This document shows, piece by piece, positions 4,860 to 13,119 of a stretch of DNA of 25,634 nt. This DNA comes from a virus: IMG/VR virus record IMGVR_UViG_3300044675_000432, positions 1 through 25,634 of that record; one strand, given 5' to 3'. The position numbers were made by a program, and so were the translations under genes. Position 1 is the stretch's first letter. Every line of letters starts with the position of its first letter. The notes beneath the pieces are model-generated. The model was given only the letters and a program-made list of their open reading frames with translations, did no database searches and was not told where the DNA came from.

Positions 4860-7800
4860 TTAAGGTGTACCTTGTAATGCAGGGATTGAATAAATTTGTC
4901 CGTTAATTTCTATGTAAATAACTCCTGTGGCAGTTCCAGTTCCACCTGCTGCGTAGCTTCCAAGTTTCCAAGGTTGTGCGCTACCAGAACTTGGTGCGGT
5001 TGTTTGTATTGCACCTGCCTTACTTACACTAAATTGAGAAACGCTACCAACTTTTAAGTTTAATAATTTAGAAGATGCGCCACTTGCCGTGTTAGTTACG
5101 TTTAAGTAAATACCATCTGGGTTGCCTGTTGTGTTCCAAGTTGTATCAAGGTATAATGCACTTGCATTTGATGAAGATGAAACTACTTGACCTGAACCAT
5201 CAAAGTAAGAAAAGCTACTTGAAGGCAATACTGTATTATATTGACCCGTGATTGCAACACTTCCTGCTACTTGTAGTTTTCCTAAAAAGCCCTCTGTTGT
5301 TGTTCCGATTAATACTGAGCCCCCACTTGTTATGCGCATACGTTCGGTAAGATTTCCAATAGTAGAATCATTATTTGTAAAGAATAATAATGAACCACCC
5401 CAATTATTTCCTGTATAACTTGAATCAATAGAAGCTAAATTCCAAGTAGGATAATTTGGATAGTCAGAACCAAATCTCAAACTTGTATTTGGATAAGAAA
5501 CACCACTATAAGCAGTTGAACTTAATCTTAATGCTACATTTGGATTTGATGAATCATTAGCAACAACAGTTAATCTTGCGTTTGGCGTTGCAGCACCTAT
5601 ACCTACATTTCCGTTTGCTAATATGCGCATACGTTCGGTATCGTTGGTAACAAAACCTAAAGCATCAGTTGTAGGTCTATACATTCCTAATCCTGTATCT
5701 CCATAAAATCCGTAAGTAGGATAGTTTACATTGGCAGGTGCAGCTGATATAAAATGATTACCTGTTGCAGAATTATTATAAAAATCTCCAGTTATTATAC
5801 CGCCACCTACAACGTGTAATTTGTCACTTGGCGATGTAGTACCTATGCCTAAATAACCTGCACTTGATATCCTTGCCCTTTCAGCTCCACCTGTAAAGAA
5901 AAATACATCTCCTAAACCTGCTGCATAACTTGTTGCAGTAAATCCCATTCCCCAATATTGGTTTTTATTACCTACTGAACTTGAATAAGAAAATCCTATT
6001 GTTTGGTATTCTCCTATTGTTGAAGTAGTATAATCAACATTAATTGCTGATGTGCTTCCAAGTACTGATGCTTTATTCGGTGTAGATACGTCTAATTTAT
6101 TAGTAGGAGATGTAGTACCTATACCTACGTTACCCCCACTTGTTATGCGCATTCTCTCTCCTGATGTACTACCTGCGGGGTAAAAAGCTATATATGGACT
6201 TGCTCCTGCAAGAGCCGCTATTGTTGGTATATTAGCACCATAAGAACCACCCCAAGTTAAACTCGCTCCATTACCTAAACCTACATCTCCACTAAATGTA
6301 GCTGCTCCTGTAGAGGCTATTGTCAGAGCTAATATTCCATTAGGTGTAGTTGCGTAGTTTGTGGCATCATTAGTGTTATTGACATAAAACTTTAAGTTTC
6401 CACCTGCGGCTGTTCTACCACCAATAATTCTATTATCTCCGTTATTCCCTAATTGTAGAGTTGCCCAAGATAATGCAGCGTGATAATTATCACTATTATC
6501 ATAAGTAGCTTTAAAAGAATTTCCTGAAGTCAATCTTATATTACCACTAACATAAATCTTTTCAACATCTGACGTATTACCCACAGATAAATTACCTGAA
6601 GCGTGTAACGTCATTGCTTGGGTAAAGGATATAGCGTTACCTGCTGTTGATGTACCTGCCGTTGACCAATAATGTTTACCTTGAAATTGGTTATACATTG
6701 TTGCAAAACCATTTCCTATGTACTTATAACTTGTTCCATCATAATAAGTATTTGATGCTAAGTTTAAATCCAAACCTGATGTTCCAAATAATGATAGATT
6801 GAGAACTTGTAATACAGTATAACCACTCGCCCACGCACTCGGTGTAACTCCTAAACCTAAATTGCCTGTTGAAGTAATAGTTACTGCTTCGTTAGGGTCG
6901 CCACTTGAATTTATACCACTTAAAACAAGTTTACCACTTCTTGCAGTTGAGCTTTCACGCACCATTGAAATACCACCAATTCCATTATATGTTCCATCTT
7001 CCCACCTTAATCCTAAATCAATTCTTTGATTAATTGTTGCAGTTGCATTATTTATTAATCTTAATTGAGGATTTGCCATTGCAGATGTTATGGTACTGCT
7101 ATTAGTAATACTAATAGTTCCACTACCTTCACTTATAATACTATCTCCTATTGTACTTGCACCTGTAAACTTAGGTAGGTAGTTAGTAGTACCTGTTCCC
7201 GTTACTGGATTGGTTAAAGCGTTTTGCTTGTTGTTAAACGTAGTCCAATCTGTGCTTGATAATAAACCTTGTTGTGAACCACTTGCAGTAGCAATAGCTA
7301 AAGTAATAGTTCCACTTGTTGTAATAGGTGTAGAGCCAATAGTTACTCCGCTTGTTGCAGAAGATAAACCAACACTTGTTACTGTACCCGTGTTACTTGT
7401 CTTGTTATTAAACGTATTCCAATCAGTAGAACTTAAAGCACCAGTTGTACTTGTAGAAGCTAAACCTAAACTTAAAACCTGAGTAGATAAGCTAAGACCA
7501 TTAGCCGTTCCTATTGTAACTGCGTTGTGTCTTGCTGCCGTATTCGCTGCTACATCTGTATTAGCACTTACTCTTGCCTCGGTGTAGTAAAGGTTTGTGC
7601 CTTCTGCGATATTACTTGTTGTTAAAGTAACCGCACCCGTTAAGCCGTTTACACTTGATACACCCGTAGTTAAAGCACCGATATTTCCGTTTAACTTTTG
7701 TATTGCACTTAAGATGCTATCGCTTGAAGTTATCGTACCTGCTCCGCTTGTGTAACCCGTTAAGGTACTTGCAATAGCACGAGCATTTGTAAAATAAAGG

Positions 7801-8999
7801 TTTGTATTTTCAGTAACTTGACTTGTATTGTAATCGCCACTTGCTGCCACAACTGCTCCCGTTCTACCGAAAACAGAAGTAACTGCATCGGTGTTATCGT
7901 CAGTCCAAGAAGCCGTTATTGTTCCCCCGTCTTGTTGTGTAAGTGTTAAGGTCTTTGTTGTAGTACCCGTTACCGCAGCACTATTTATTTTATCGTTGTA
8001 TGCAGCATTCCAATTAGTAGCACTTGCAATATAGGCATCGGCTAAATCAGTATTTAAATGTAATTCATCAAGTAAAGTAACACCACCCGTAATAGATGCA
8101 GCGTTGCCACTTCCTGAACTCTTAACAACAGTTAAAGCCTCTCCGCTACCGCCCTTAGTAATTGATGCAGCAACTCCGCTACCGCTTGAATGATTAATTA
8201 CTAAATTTTTAGCAAGTAAAGTATGCGTTCCTAAATCTACGTTTGCAGTCGCCCCCGTGTACGGAACAAAACCCGTTAAAGAAGGGAAAGTTTCTAAAGT
8301 ACCATTGCCACGAATATATTGAGCCGTTGTGCCATTAAAAGCAAAAGCTAAAGTTCCCGAAGTAGTTACGGGAGAACCGCTAATTGTAAGGCTATCCCCT
8401 GTAATAGTTGCAGCTACGCTTGTAACTGTACCTACCGCACCACTTGAACGCTGCCAGATAGTACCGCTATAAATAACATAATCGCCAACCGCAAAAGTAA
8501 TAGGACCAGCTCCAAAGTTTACTGTTCCTGCTACGTTACAAATATAAACATCTCCCGTGTCTCCCGTTCCATTTGCAAGTGTTGGCGTGTTAGTAGATGC
8601 GTTCCAAGTTCCTTTGTATTCCATAATAGAACTTGGTAATTGACTAATAGGAACTTTACCGCCACTATCCAAAGAAGCATAACCATTAGCGTTGCCCTTC
8701 TCACTTCTTAACTGATAAGTATCTAATAAAGCTTGTGAAGGGAATACTTCTACATAAGCCGAACCACTCCACAAATAAAGTTTCTGCGTGTCTTTAGCAC
8801 AATAGATAACGTTAATATCGCCAACCGCAGGAAACCCTGCAAGGTTAGTATAAAACGAAACCGCACCGCTAAATATCGCCCCTAATTGAGCAAGTGTAAT
8901 CTTCTTACTTACTCCTGTTGTCGGGTCGCCTATAATAGTTAAATCGGTACTAACTGGTGCTAACTCGGTCGCTAATTGGTTAATCTTTTTTCCTATCAT
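4860..8999 (-). CDS. Large repeat-rich tail fibre protein
   Basis: At 1379 residues this is the largest gene in the window. The N-terminus (MIGKKINQLATELAPVSTDL) looks like a virion-attachment segment. It is followed by a 'GGKVPISQLPSSIMEYKGTW' region and many Gly/Thr/Ser-rich beta-structured repeats: paired 'N(T/I)..TNLY(Y/F)T.AR', 'LSSTDW(N/T)TFNNK', and in the C-terminal half about six copies of 'ERMRITSGGNVGIGTTSP'-type units. The end is QIYSIPALQGTP. Such repeats form trimeric beta-helical shafts. No intramolecular chaperone (peptidase S74) domain is visible at the C-terminus, unlike many fibres with GIGTTSP repeats, so folding help may come from neighbouring proteins. It probably contacts the host surface. 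Confidence 0.85.
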   Translation of the reverse strand: MIGKKINQLATELAPVSTDLTIIGDPTTGVSKKITLAQLGAIFSGAVSFYTNLAGFPAVGDINVIYCAKDTQKLYLWSGSAYVEVFPSQALLDTYQLRSEKGNANGYASLDSGGKVPISQLPSSIMEYKGTWNASTNTPTLANGTGDTGDVYICNVAGTVNFGAGPITFAVGDYVIYSGTIWQRSSGAVGTVTSVAATITGDSLTISGSPVTTSGTLAFAFNGTTAQYIRGNGTLETFPSLTGFVPYTGATANVDLGTHTLLAKNLVINHSSGSGVAASITKGGSGEALTVVKSSGSGNAASITGGVTLLDELHLNTDLADAYIASATNWNAAYNDKINSAAVTGTTTKTLTLTQQDGGTITASWTDDNTDAVTSVFGRTGAVVAASGDYNTSQVTENTNLYFTNARAIASTLTGYTSGAGTITSSDSILSAIQKLNGNIGALTTGVSSVNGLTGAVTLTTSNIAEGTNLYYTEARVSANTDVAANTAARHNAVTIGTANGLSLSTQVLSLGLASTSTTGALSSTDWNTFNNKTSNTGTVTSVGLSSATSGVTIGSTPITTSGTITLAIATASGSQQGLLSSTDWTTFNNKQNALTNPVTGTGTTNYLPKFTGASTIGDSIISEGSGTISITNSSTITSAMANPQLRLINNATATINQRIDLGLRWEDGTYNGIGGISMVRESSTARSGKLVLSGINSSGDPNEAVTITSTGNLGLGVTPSAWASGYTVLQVLNLSLFGTSGLDLNLASNTYYDGTSYKYIGNGFATMYNQFQGKHYWSTAGTSTAGNAISFTQAMTLHASGNLSVGNTSDVEKIYVSGNIRLTSGNSFKATYDNSDNYHAALSWATLQLGNNGDNRIIGGRTAAGGNLKFYVNNTNDATNYATTPNGILALTIASTGAATFSGDVGLGNGASLTWGGSYGANIPTIAALAGASPYIAFYPAGSTSGERMRITSGGNVGIGTTSPTNKLDVSTPNKASVLGSTSAINVDYTTSTIGEYQTIGFSYSSSVGNKNQYWGMGFTATSYAAGLGDVFFFTGGAERARISSAGYLGIGTTSPSDKLHVVGGGIITGDFYNNSATGNHFISAAPANVNYPTYGFYGDTGLGMYRPTTDALGFVTNDTERMRILANGNVGIGAATPNARLTVVANDSSNPNVALRLSSTAYSGVSYPNTSLRFGSDYPNYPTWNLASIDSSYTGNNWGGSLLFFTNNDSTIGNLTERMRITSGGSVLIGTTTEGFLGKLQVAGSVAITGQYNTVLPSSSFSYFDGSGQVVSSSSNASALYLDTTWNTTGNPDGIYLNVTNTASGASSKLLNLKVGSVSQFSVSKAGAIQTTAPSSGSAQPWKLGSYAAGGTGTATGVIYIEINGQIYSIPALQGTP
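5320..6152. repeat. Exact short DNA repeats inside the fibre gene
   Basis: A 20-mer beginning CCCCCACTTG is identical at 5320-5339 and 6133-6152. A 19-mer, TATGCGCATACGTTCGGTA, is identical at 5331-5349 and 5622-5640. They encode the ERMRI-type repeat units and could act as homology for deletion, duplication or exchange of fibre segments. Confidence 0.7.
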
Positions 9000-9000
9000 T

Positions 9001-9444
9001 TTAGTATGTATAAATAGAAGGCACTTGGCATCTATCGTTTAAGTAAGGTAATTCCATTGTAATGTCTATCTTAACTCCTGCAAGATAGTCGGGGTCGCTC
9101 TCGGTAAAGTAAGTCAAAGGAGCGGTATCGCCAATATCCCAAATTGCTTTAGGGTAACGTAACTGAGCAACTATGTCTTGACCTACTAAAGTCATATCGC
9201 TTAGTACTTCGGTTTCGTTTGTTTCTTCCATTAACATTCTGTCCATAAAATAAAGGCTAAAATTATAAGTAATATTTTTAGCGTTTATAGTCGCACCCGT
9301 TAAAGTGTAGAACATAGCAGGGTAAGTAACCTCGCCATTGCTTAAACGTTCCCACACATCGCCGAAGTAAACAAAGTTAATTTGTTCGTGGTCGTTTCCG
9401 AGTGTTGTTATTTGTTTGACTATTTGGTTTAACGTCAGGCTCAT
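9001..9444 (-). CDS. Tail terminator / neck protein candidate
   Basis: This 147-residue protein lies after the portal and connector genes, where tail-completion proteins usually lie. It opens with a helical part (MSLTLNQIVKQITTLGNDHE) and continues as an alpha/beta domain (VTYPAMFYTLTGATI, NITYNFSLYFMDRM, then a helix with MTLVGQDIVAQL, then VKIDITMELPYLND). The 'YP..F......NA....Y.FSLYF.D' pattern resembles neck/tail-terminator-type proteins of Bacteroidota phages. No catalytic residues are expected. The assignment rests on position and fold impression, so another connector role is possible. Confidence 0.55.
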   Translation of the reverse strand: MSLTLNQIVKQITTLGNDHEQINFVYFGDVWERLSNGEVTYPAMFYTLTGATINAKNITYNFSLYFMDRMLMEETNETEVLSDMTLVGQDIVAQLRYPKAIWDIGDTAPLTYFTESDPDYLAGVKIDITMELPYLNDRCQVPSIYTY

Positions 9445-9508
9445 TCTTAATTTTTTCTAAATAAACACGAAGCTTATTTTGGTTTTTTATTGTTGTTACT
9501 TTACTCAT
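9377..9508 (-). CDS. 43-residue basic peptide overlapping the next gene
   Basis: An ATG at 9508, 2 nt after the connector stop codon, opens a frame of 43 codons ending at TAA 9377-9379. It fills the otherwise empty 66-bp gap and overlaps the next gene by 68 nt. The peptide is basic (KNQNKLRVYLEKIKNEPDVK, ending NTRKRPRTN) with one helix and a disordered tail. Its fit to the gap suggests it is real, but the overlapping half could simply reflect the other frame. No function is recognised. Confidence 0.45.
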   Translation of the reverse strand: MSKVTTIKNQNKLRVYLEKIKNEPDVKPNSQTNNNTRKRPRTN

Positions 9509-9510
9509 AA

Positions 9511-10092
9511 TTAGCAATCGCTACAACCTCTATTCCCTTGATAAAGTTCCTCGAAGCTTTTACCTGCGCAGCAATCAAAATCGCCTAACCAAATGCTCGT
9601 TGTATAAGCATCGTTCTCAGGGTGTATTGCATCAATGCCACTTCCAGGGTTTAGGTACTCAGGATAAAGTGTTGAATATTCTTTTAAGTATTTAATCATT
9701 CTTTGCTTGTAGAACTCCGCACGAGCCTTGTATCTATTTGCCACGTCAATCATATCCTGCATAGAAGGGTTCTCGGTATTCTCGCCACTCTTTCTTAACA
9801 AGCCTTTGTTATAAAACTGATAAGACAAACCCATTGGCAACTCACTAAGTACATAATGCACTAAAGTATCTGCTATGTATTGATCTAATAAGATAACCTC
9901 GTTGGCGTTTAAATTATTTGCCGTAATACCTGCTTGTAAACGATTGTACAAAGCACTTCCAAGCGCAGGTAAAATATACATATCTTGTGCGGTCTTAATC
10001 TCAGGCAATACAAGTTTTTCGTCTACGTTAGCGTGTAAGCCAGACCTGTCTTTAATATTCTGTACGCTTATGAATAATGTGTTTAAGCTCAT
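9511..10092 (-). CDS. Head-tail connector protein candidate
   Basis: This 193-residue helical protein lies directly after the portal gene. The segment LVLPEIKTAQDMYILPALGS followed by ALYNRL resembles the N-terminal helices of connector (gp6-like) proteins in Bacteroidota phages, where 'I..AQD..I.PLLG..LY..L' is common. A second helical part around residues 105-140 carries MQDMIDVANRYKARAEFYKQ. The C-terminus is unusually Cys-rich (DFDCC, then GNRGCSDC), which could bind a metal or form contacts in the particle. It likely forms the ring below the portal. Confidence in a structural role is good, and in the exact ring position moderate. Confidence 0.7.
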   Translation of the reverse strand: MSLNTLFISVQNIKDRSGLHANVDEKLVLPEIKTAQDMYILPALGSALYNRLQAGITANNLNANEVILLDQYIADTLVHYVLSELPMGLSYQFYNKGLLRKSGENTENPSMQDMIDVANRYKARAEFYKQRMIKYLKEYSTLYPEYLNPGSGIDAIHPENDAYTTSIWLGDFDCCAGKSFEELYQGNRGCSDC

Positions 10093-10095
10093 TTC

Positions 10096-12072
10096 TTATT
10101 TTCTTTTAACTATGTTTGACTTCCACTCGTGTCTGCAACTTGGAGAATGTGTGTTTGTTCCTGGCTTAGTATACCAACCGCCTCGTCTATCCCATACAGA
10201 ATAGCCAAGCCTTGCACTCATCATTTCTATTTCACTACGGCTATAAAACTTGTTAGCGGTTACTAAGTATTTGCAAAAAGGTCTGCTTGTATCTAAATCG
10301 CCATCATTAAAACCTTGTTTCCACTCGTAAGAATAACGAATTAAAATTTGAGTAGTTTGTGGCTTTATAGCTTCAACAATCTGCCCAATAGGAGCAGTAA
10401 GTTGCCTTTCGATAATTATGTTACTATCAATGCCCTTACCTTGCTTTACTTCGCTTGTTTTAATAAACCCCTTCTCGATTAATAAATCAATAACACGCTT
10501 AACCGCACCTACATCTTCTTTTAAAGTGTCAGCAATTACCTCTGGAGTAATACGCTTGTCTTTAACAATTAAGTCCAAGATATTAGATTGCAACTGCGAT
10601 ACATCTGCAAACATTTCAAAGTCCTTATCGTCGCTAAATCTTGACTTACTTTTAAATACTTCGTAACCGCTTCTATCTTCTCCGAACTCAAAGAAAACTT
10701 GAAAATCGGTTTCGTTAAATTCTAAATCTTCAGCACCTAACCAAGTAGAAACTTCCTCATCGCTTAAAGCATAACCGCCCTTAAGCATAGAACTTGCTTG
10801 TTCTCTTGTTATCTTGCCCTTATTAAAATCACGAATAATACGCTGCATATTTTGCCACTCACGACCTTTTAAGCCTTTAATATGCTCGTTCACACTTAAA
10901 GGACTTGCTGCCATTGGCTGCTCGGTTTCTGCAACTATTCCGTATTGTGTAGGGTCAATTCCTAACTTCTCTAATATCCACTCTTTAGGTGCTACTTGCA
11001 AAATAACGTTTTCGCTAAAGTCAATTCCAATAGGGTCTACCGGTTGAAGCTTTAACTCTTCCGTTACTCCTGCATATTGTCCAAGCATATTAAATACACC
11101 CTCAATCTGCATTTGCTTATAACGTACATAGGTGTTATTAAAGATTTCGTAGCTATCTCTAAGTTGTTGTCTGTTTCCTAATTGACCTGGAACGGCAATA
11201 CCAAACAAGTCAGGACTTGTAATTTGGTGTCCGCTAAATATGTTAGTTTGTATTAACTCGTCTACTCTACCAAAGTCCTCTTTAGTTAGATCACTCGCAC
11301 CTAAATCATCTACAATAGGCTTACGGGTTAAATCGTTTACAAAAGCAAGTAGATACTTCTTGCCGTCTGCACCCGTGTACATATTGTCGAATTGTCTGCT
11401 AACAAGTCGCTTCTCTTCAGGGCTTGGTTCTCCGTTTGGTAAAGTAATAAGTTTACTTGCAGAAAACCCTGTTTGAGCATTTCCTAAAACGTGCTTACTA
11501 ACTTCAACATCACTTTCGATGTAGTTAAGCGCACCAAAATAACCAGGAAGGCTATAAACGTTCATTCCTGGGCGATACTCCTTTACATAAAGTATCTGCA
11601 CACCTTGTGGGTTAGCAGGGTTAAACGCATTGTAAATCTCAGCTTTTTCTTGGTTGCGTGTAGCCTTCCAATCTTCTTTATACCAGAATTGAGTATTGTC
11701 TTTATTAGTTCTAATCTTTGTATAATCACAATGCCACAACTCAGCTACTTGACCACCCATAACACTCCAAATAACTTGGATATATGCACCGCCAAATAGT
11801 TCTAAATCTAAAGCAACCTTTTTAGTAAGGTCATTAAGGGTTTCCTCTCTATTTACTTTTTGAACAATCGCTTGTTCTCCTGCCCAACCATTTCCAACAA
11901 TGTAATTCACTTTGCCTCTAATGATAGCATTGTGCTTTGCAGATTTGTTAAATAGGTCTAATAGGTACTGCGGATAGTCATTGTTTTGACCATACTGCAT
12001 ATACCCCTCTCCTTTTTTCTCTTTATATTCCGGTTGCTTTGCTTCCGCAAATGTCAATACTTGTATTTCCAT
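10096..12072 (-). CDS. Portal protein with extended C-terminus
   Basis: This 658-residue protein has a portal-like core over residues 1-370 (KGEGYMQYGQNNDYPQYLLD at 20-39; a VALDLELFGGAYIQV helix-strand at 86-100; QQLRDSYEIFNNTYV at 302-316). Portals form the dodecameric ring through which DNA enters and leaves the head. Beyond the core, residues 490-545 read as a winged-helix-like unit (SNILDLIVKDKRITPEVIAD, then VGAVKRVIDLLIEKGFI). Residues 590-650 carry DTSRPFCKYLV, then GGWYTKP and SPSCRHEW, which resembles the end of Mu gpF/SPP1 gp7-type head morphogenesis proteins. The total is longer than typical portals (about 450-550). The gene starts on the last base of the upstream gene. Confidence 0.8.
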   Translation of the reverse strand: MEIQVLTFAEAKQPEYKEKKGEGYMQYGQNNDYPQYLLDLFNKSAKHNAIIRGKVNYIVGNGWAGEQAIVQKVNREETLNDLTKKVALDLELFGGAYIQVIWSVMGGQVAELWHCDYTKIRTNKDNTQFWYKEDWKATRNQEKAEIYNAFNPANPQGVQILYVKEYRPGMNVYSLPGYFGALNYIESDVEVSKHVLGNAQTGFSASKLITLPNGEPSPEEKRLVSRQFDNMYTGADGKKYLLAFVNDLTRKPIVDDLGASDLTKEDFGRVDELIQTNIFSGHQITSPDLFGIAVPGQLGNRQQLRDSYEIFNNTYVRYKQMQIEGVFNMLGQYAGVTEELKLQPVDPIGIDFSENVILQVAPKEWILEKLGIDPTQYGIVAETEQPMAASPLSVNEHIKGLKGREWQNMQRIIRDFNKGKITREQASSMLKGGYALSDEEVSTWLGAEDLEFNETDFQVFFEFGEDRSGYEVFKSKSRFSDDKDFEMFADVSQLQSNILDLIVKDKRITPEVIADTLKEDVGAVKRVIDLLIEKGFIKTSEVKQGKGIDSNIIIERQLTAPIGQIVEAIKPQTTQILIRYSYEWKQGFNDGDLDTSRPFCKYLVTANKFYSRSEIEMMSARLGYSVWDRRGGWYTKPGTNTHSPSCRHEWKSNIVKRK

Positions 12073-12446
12073 TATTGTCTAATTGTGAATGTGCTTGTTG
12101 TTTCGTATTCTGTGAATGATATAGTTGTACCCTCGAGTTCCATAATGCCTGTTTCAAGCAGGTTTAAGCCCGTAGGGTTTGTATTTGAAGGACTTGCTTG
12201 TTCGTAAACCGAGTAAGTGTATTGCCCGTTTAAAGAGGTATTAAAGTAGCTATTAACTACAATGCTAAACTCATTGTACCTTTCCTTGTAAGCACTTATG
12301 TCGGTATTGTTTAGCTTAACAAATTTGATGTCCGTGTTTGTGCTTCTATTCTCAAAAACAAATAGATAGTTAGGACTTGTTAAAAGCTGCTTTTCAGTCA
12401 AGGTAAGTATTATATTTTGGGTTTGCCCCTTAGTTAATCTTATCAC
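12072..12446 (-). CDS. Hypothetical beta-rich protein upstream of portal, GTG start
   Basis: This 124-residue protein starts MIRLTKGQTQNIILTLTEKQ and alternates beta strands (PNYLFVFENRS, FSIVVNSYF, GQYTYSVYEQ, STFTIRQ). It looks like an immunoglobulin-like or beta-sandwich virion protein often placed next to portal genes in Bacteroidota phages. The start is GTG, with no in-frame ATG upstream or near it. Only 5 nt separate the GTG from a TATATTTA -7 box, so the mRNA may have no leader. It is the first gene after the terminator at 12484-12514 and is coupled by one base to the portal gene. Confidence 0.65.
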   Translation of the reverse strand: MIRLTKGQTQNIILTLTEKQLLTSPNYLFVFENRSTNTDIKFVKLNNTDISAYKERYNEFSIVVNSYFNTSLNGQYTYSVYEQASPSNTNPTGLNLLETGIMELEGTTISFTEYETTSTFTIRQ

Positions 12447-12451
12447 AACTA

Positions 12452-12481
12452 TAAATATAAAGTATCACGATTGTTTGCAAA
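12452..12481 (-). promoter_or_regulatory. Promoter-like site between terminator and portal unit
   Basis: On the minus strand TTTG (complement of 12478-12481) and TATATTTA (complement of 12452-12459) are 18 nt apart, a 7-of-8 match to the Bacteroidota -7 element. The GTG start is 5 nt downstream, so transcription should begin at or next to the start codon. The same arrangement occurs at 20992-21021. Confidence 0.5.
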
Positions 12482-12483
12482 AT

Positions 12484-12514
12484 AAAAAACCCCCGCCTAA
12501 TTAAAGACGAGGGC
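12484..12514 (-). terminator. Rho-independent terminator after the tail-tube gene
   Basis: In RNA orientation the arm CCCTCGTC (complement of 12506-12513) pairs with GGCGGGGG (complement of 12490-12497), with two G-U pairs, around the 8-base loop TTTAATTA. Six U residues follow at once. It lies 25 nt after the stop codon at 12539. Confidence 0.8.
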
Positions 12515-12538
12515 ATCTATATACAAAACCAAAACAAC

Positions 12539-13060
12539 CTAAGAACCTGCGGTAGTTAATTGACCTGCAACAGTAGAGTTAACTTCTGGAGCAAGGGCAG
12601 CTTCCGCACCTGTGAAGGTTAAAGTGTAACCACTTCTGTCGCCTTCTGCCGTACCTGTACCTGCACTTCCTGCGGTAAGGTCTAAGCCTCTTGTTTTTCC
12701 TAAGTACCAATATTTGCCATTGTTATCTTTGGCAACTGATACTAAAGTGTTTTGAGCCAACAACAAGATTTCGTTTCTTGTGTTCGCTTGTAATTTGTTT
12801 AATACTATGGTTAATTCTGGAGCGTAAAAGATAGTACCATTTTGTACGTTTGCATTAACATTCTCAACTAATTGAGAAGTGCCTTTTACAAGTTCGTACT
12901 TATAGAACCTTTTACCAGATGCTTTTACTAAAGCGGTAATTACACCACTTGCTTCGGTAGTTGAGGTAACATCTGCTGCTGCCATAAAATAAACCTCAGT
13001 AATTCCACCTAAACTGTCTTTACAATCTAAGGTATAATTTTGAGTTAAAGCACAAGCCAT
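12539..13060 (-). CDS. Major tail (tube) protein candidate
   Basis: This 173-residue beta-rich protein begins MACALTQNYTLDCKDSLGGI and contains strands such as NEILLLAQNTLVSVAKDNNG, then KYWYLGKTRGLDLTAGSAGT and DRSGYTLTFTGAE. This layout matches an abundant virion protein of Bacteroidota phages that I believe is the tail tube subunit; capsid decoration is the alternative. It has its own terminator downstream (12484-12514) and one upstream after the capsid gene, so it is insulated on both sides, as suits a protein needed in many copies. No membrane segment or catalytic motif is present. Confidence 0.6.
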   Translation of the reverse strand: MACALTQNYTLDCKDSLGGITEVYFMAAADVTSTTEASGVITALVKASGKRFYKYELVKGTSQLVENVNANVQNGTIFYAPELTIVLNKLQANTRNEILLLAQNTLVSVAKDNNGKYWYLGKTRGLDLTAGSAGTGTAEGDRSGYTLTFTGAEAALAPEVNSTVAGQLTTAGS

Positions 13061-13083
13061 TGTTATTGAATTAAATTAGTTTG

Positions 13084-13113
13084 AAAAAAATGGGGGATAT
13101 ATTTCAATCCCCC
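13084..13113 (-). terminator. Rho-independent terminator after the capsid gene
   Basis: In RNA orientation GGGGGAU (complement of 13107-13113) pairs perfectly with AUCCCCC (complement of 13092-13098) around an 8-base loop, followed by one A and seven U residues. It begins 6 nt after the capsid stop codon. Read-through would be needed to express the next gene, for which no promoter is evident. Confidence 0.88.
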
Positions 13114-13119
13114 TATAAA

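Noticed and set aside
7210-7482. A 90-codon plus-strand frame inside the fibre gene
   Set aside because: It lies wholly within a well-supported minus-strand gene with repetitive coding sequence, and its valine/leucine-rich product is the expected antisense reading of Thr/Asn-rich repeats.
4860-8999. Tandem repeat array or CRISPR-like array in the fibre region
   Set aside because: Repeats are unevenly spaced, encode protein motifs in frame and lack uniform spacers; they are fibre shaft repeats.
12539-13060. Capsid decoration protein
   Set aside because: The position after the capsid gene would suit it, but the sequence pattern and insulated expression fit a tail tube subunit slightly better; kept only as the alternative.
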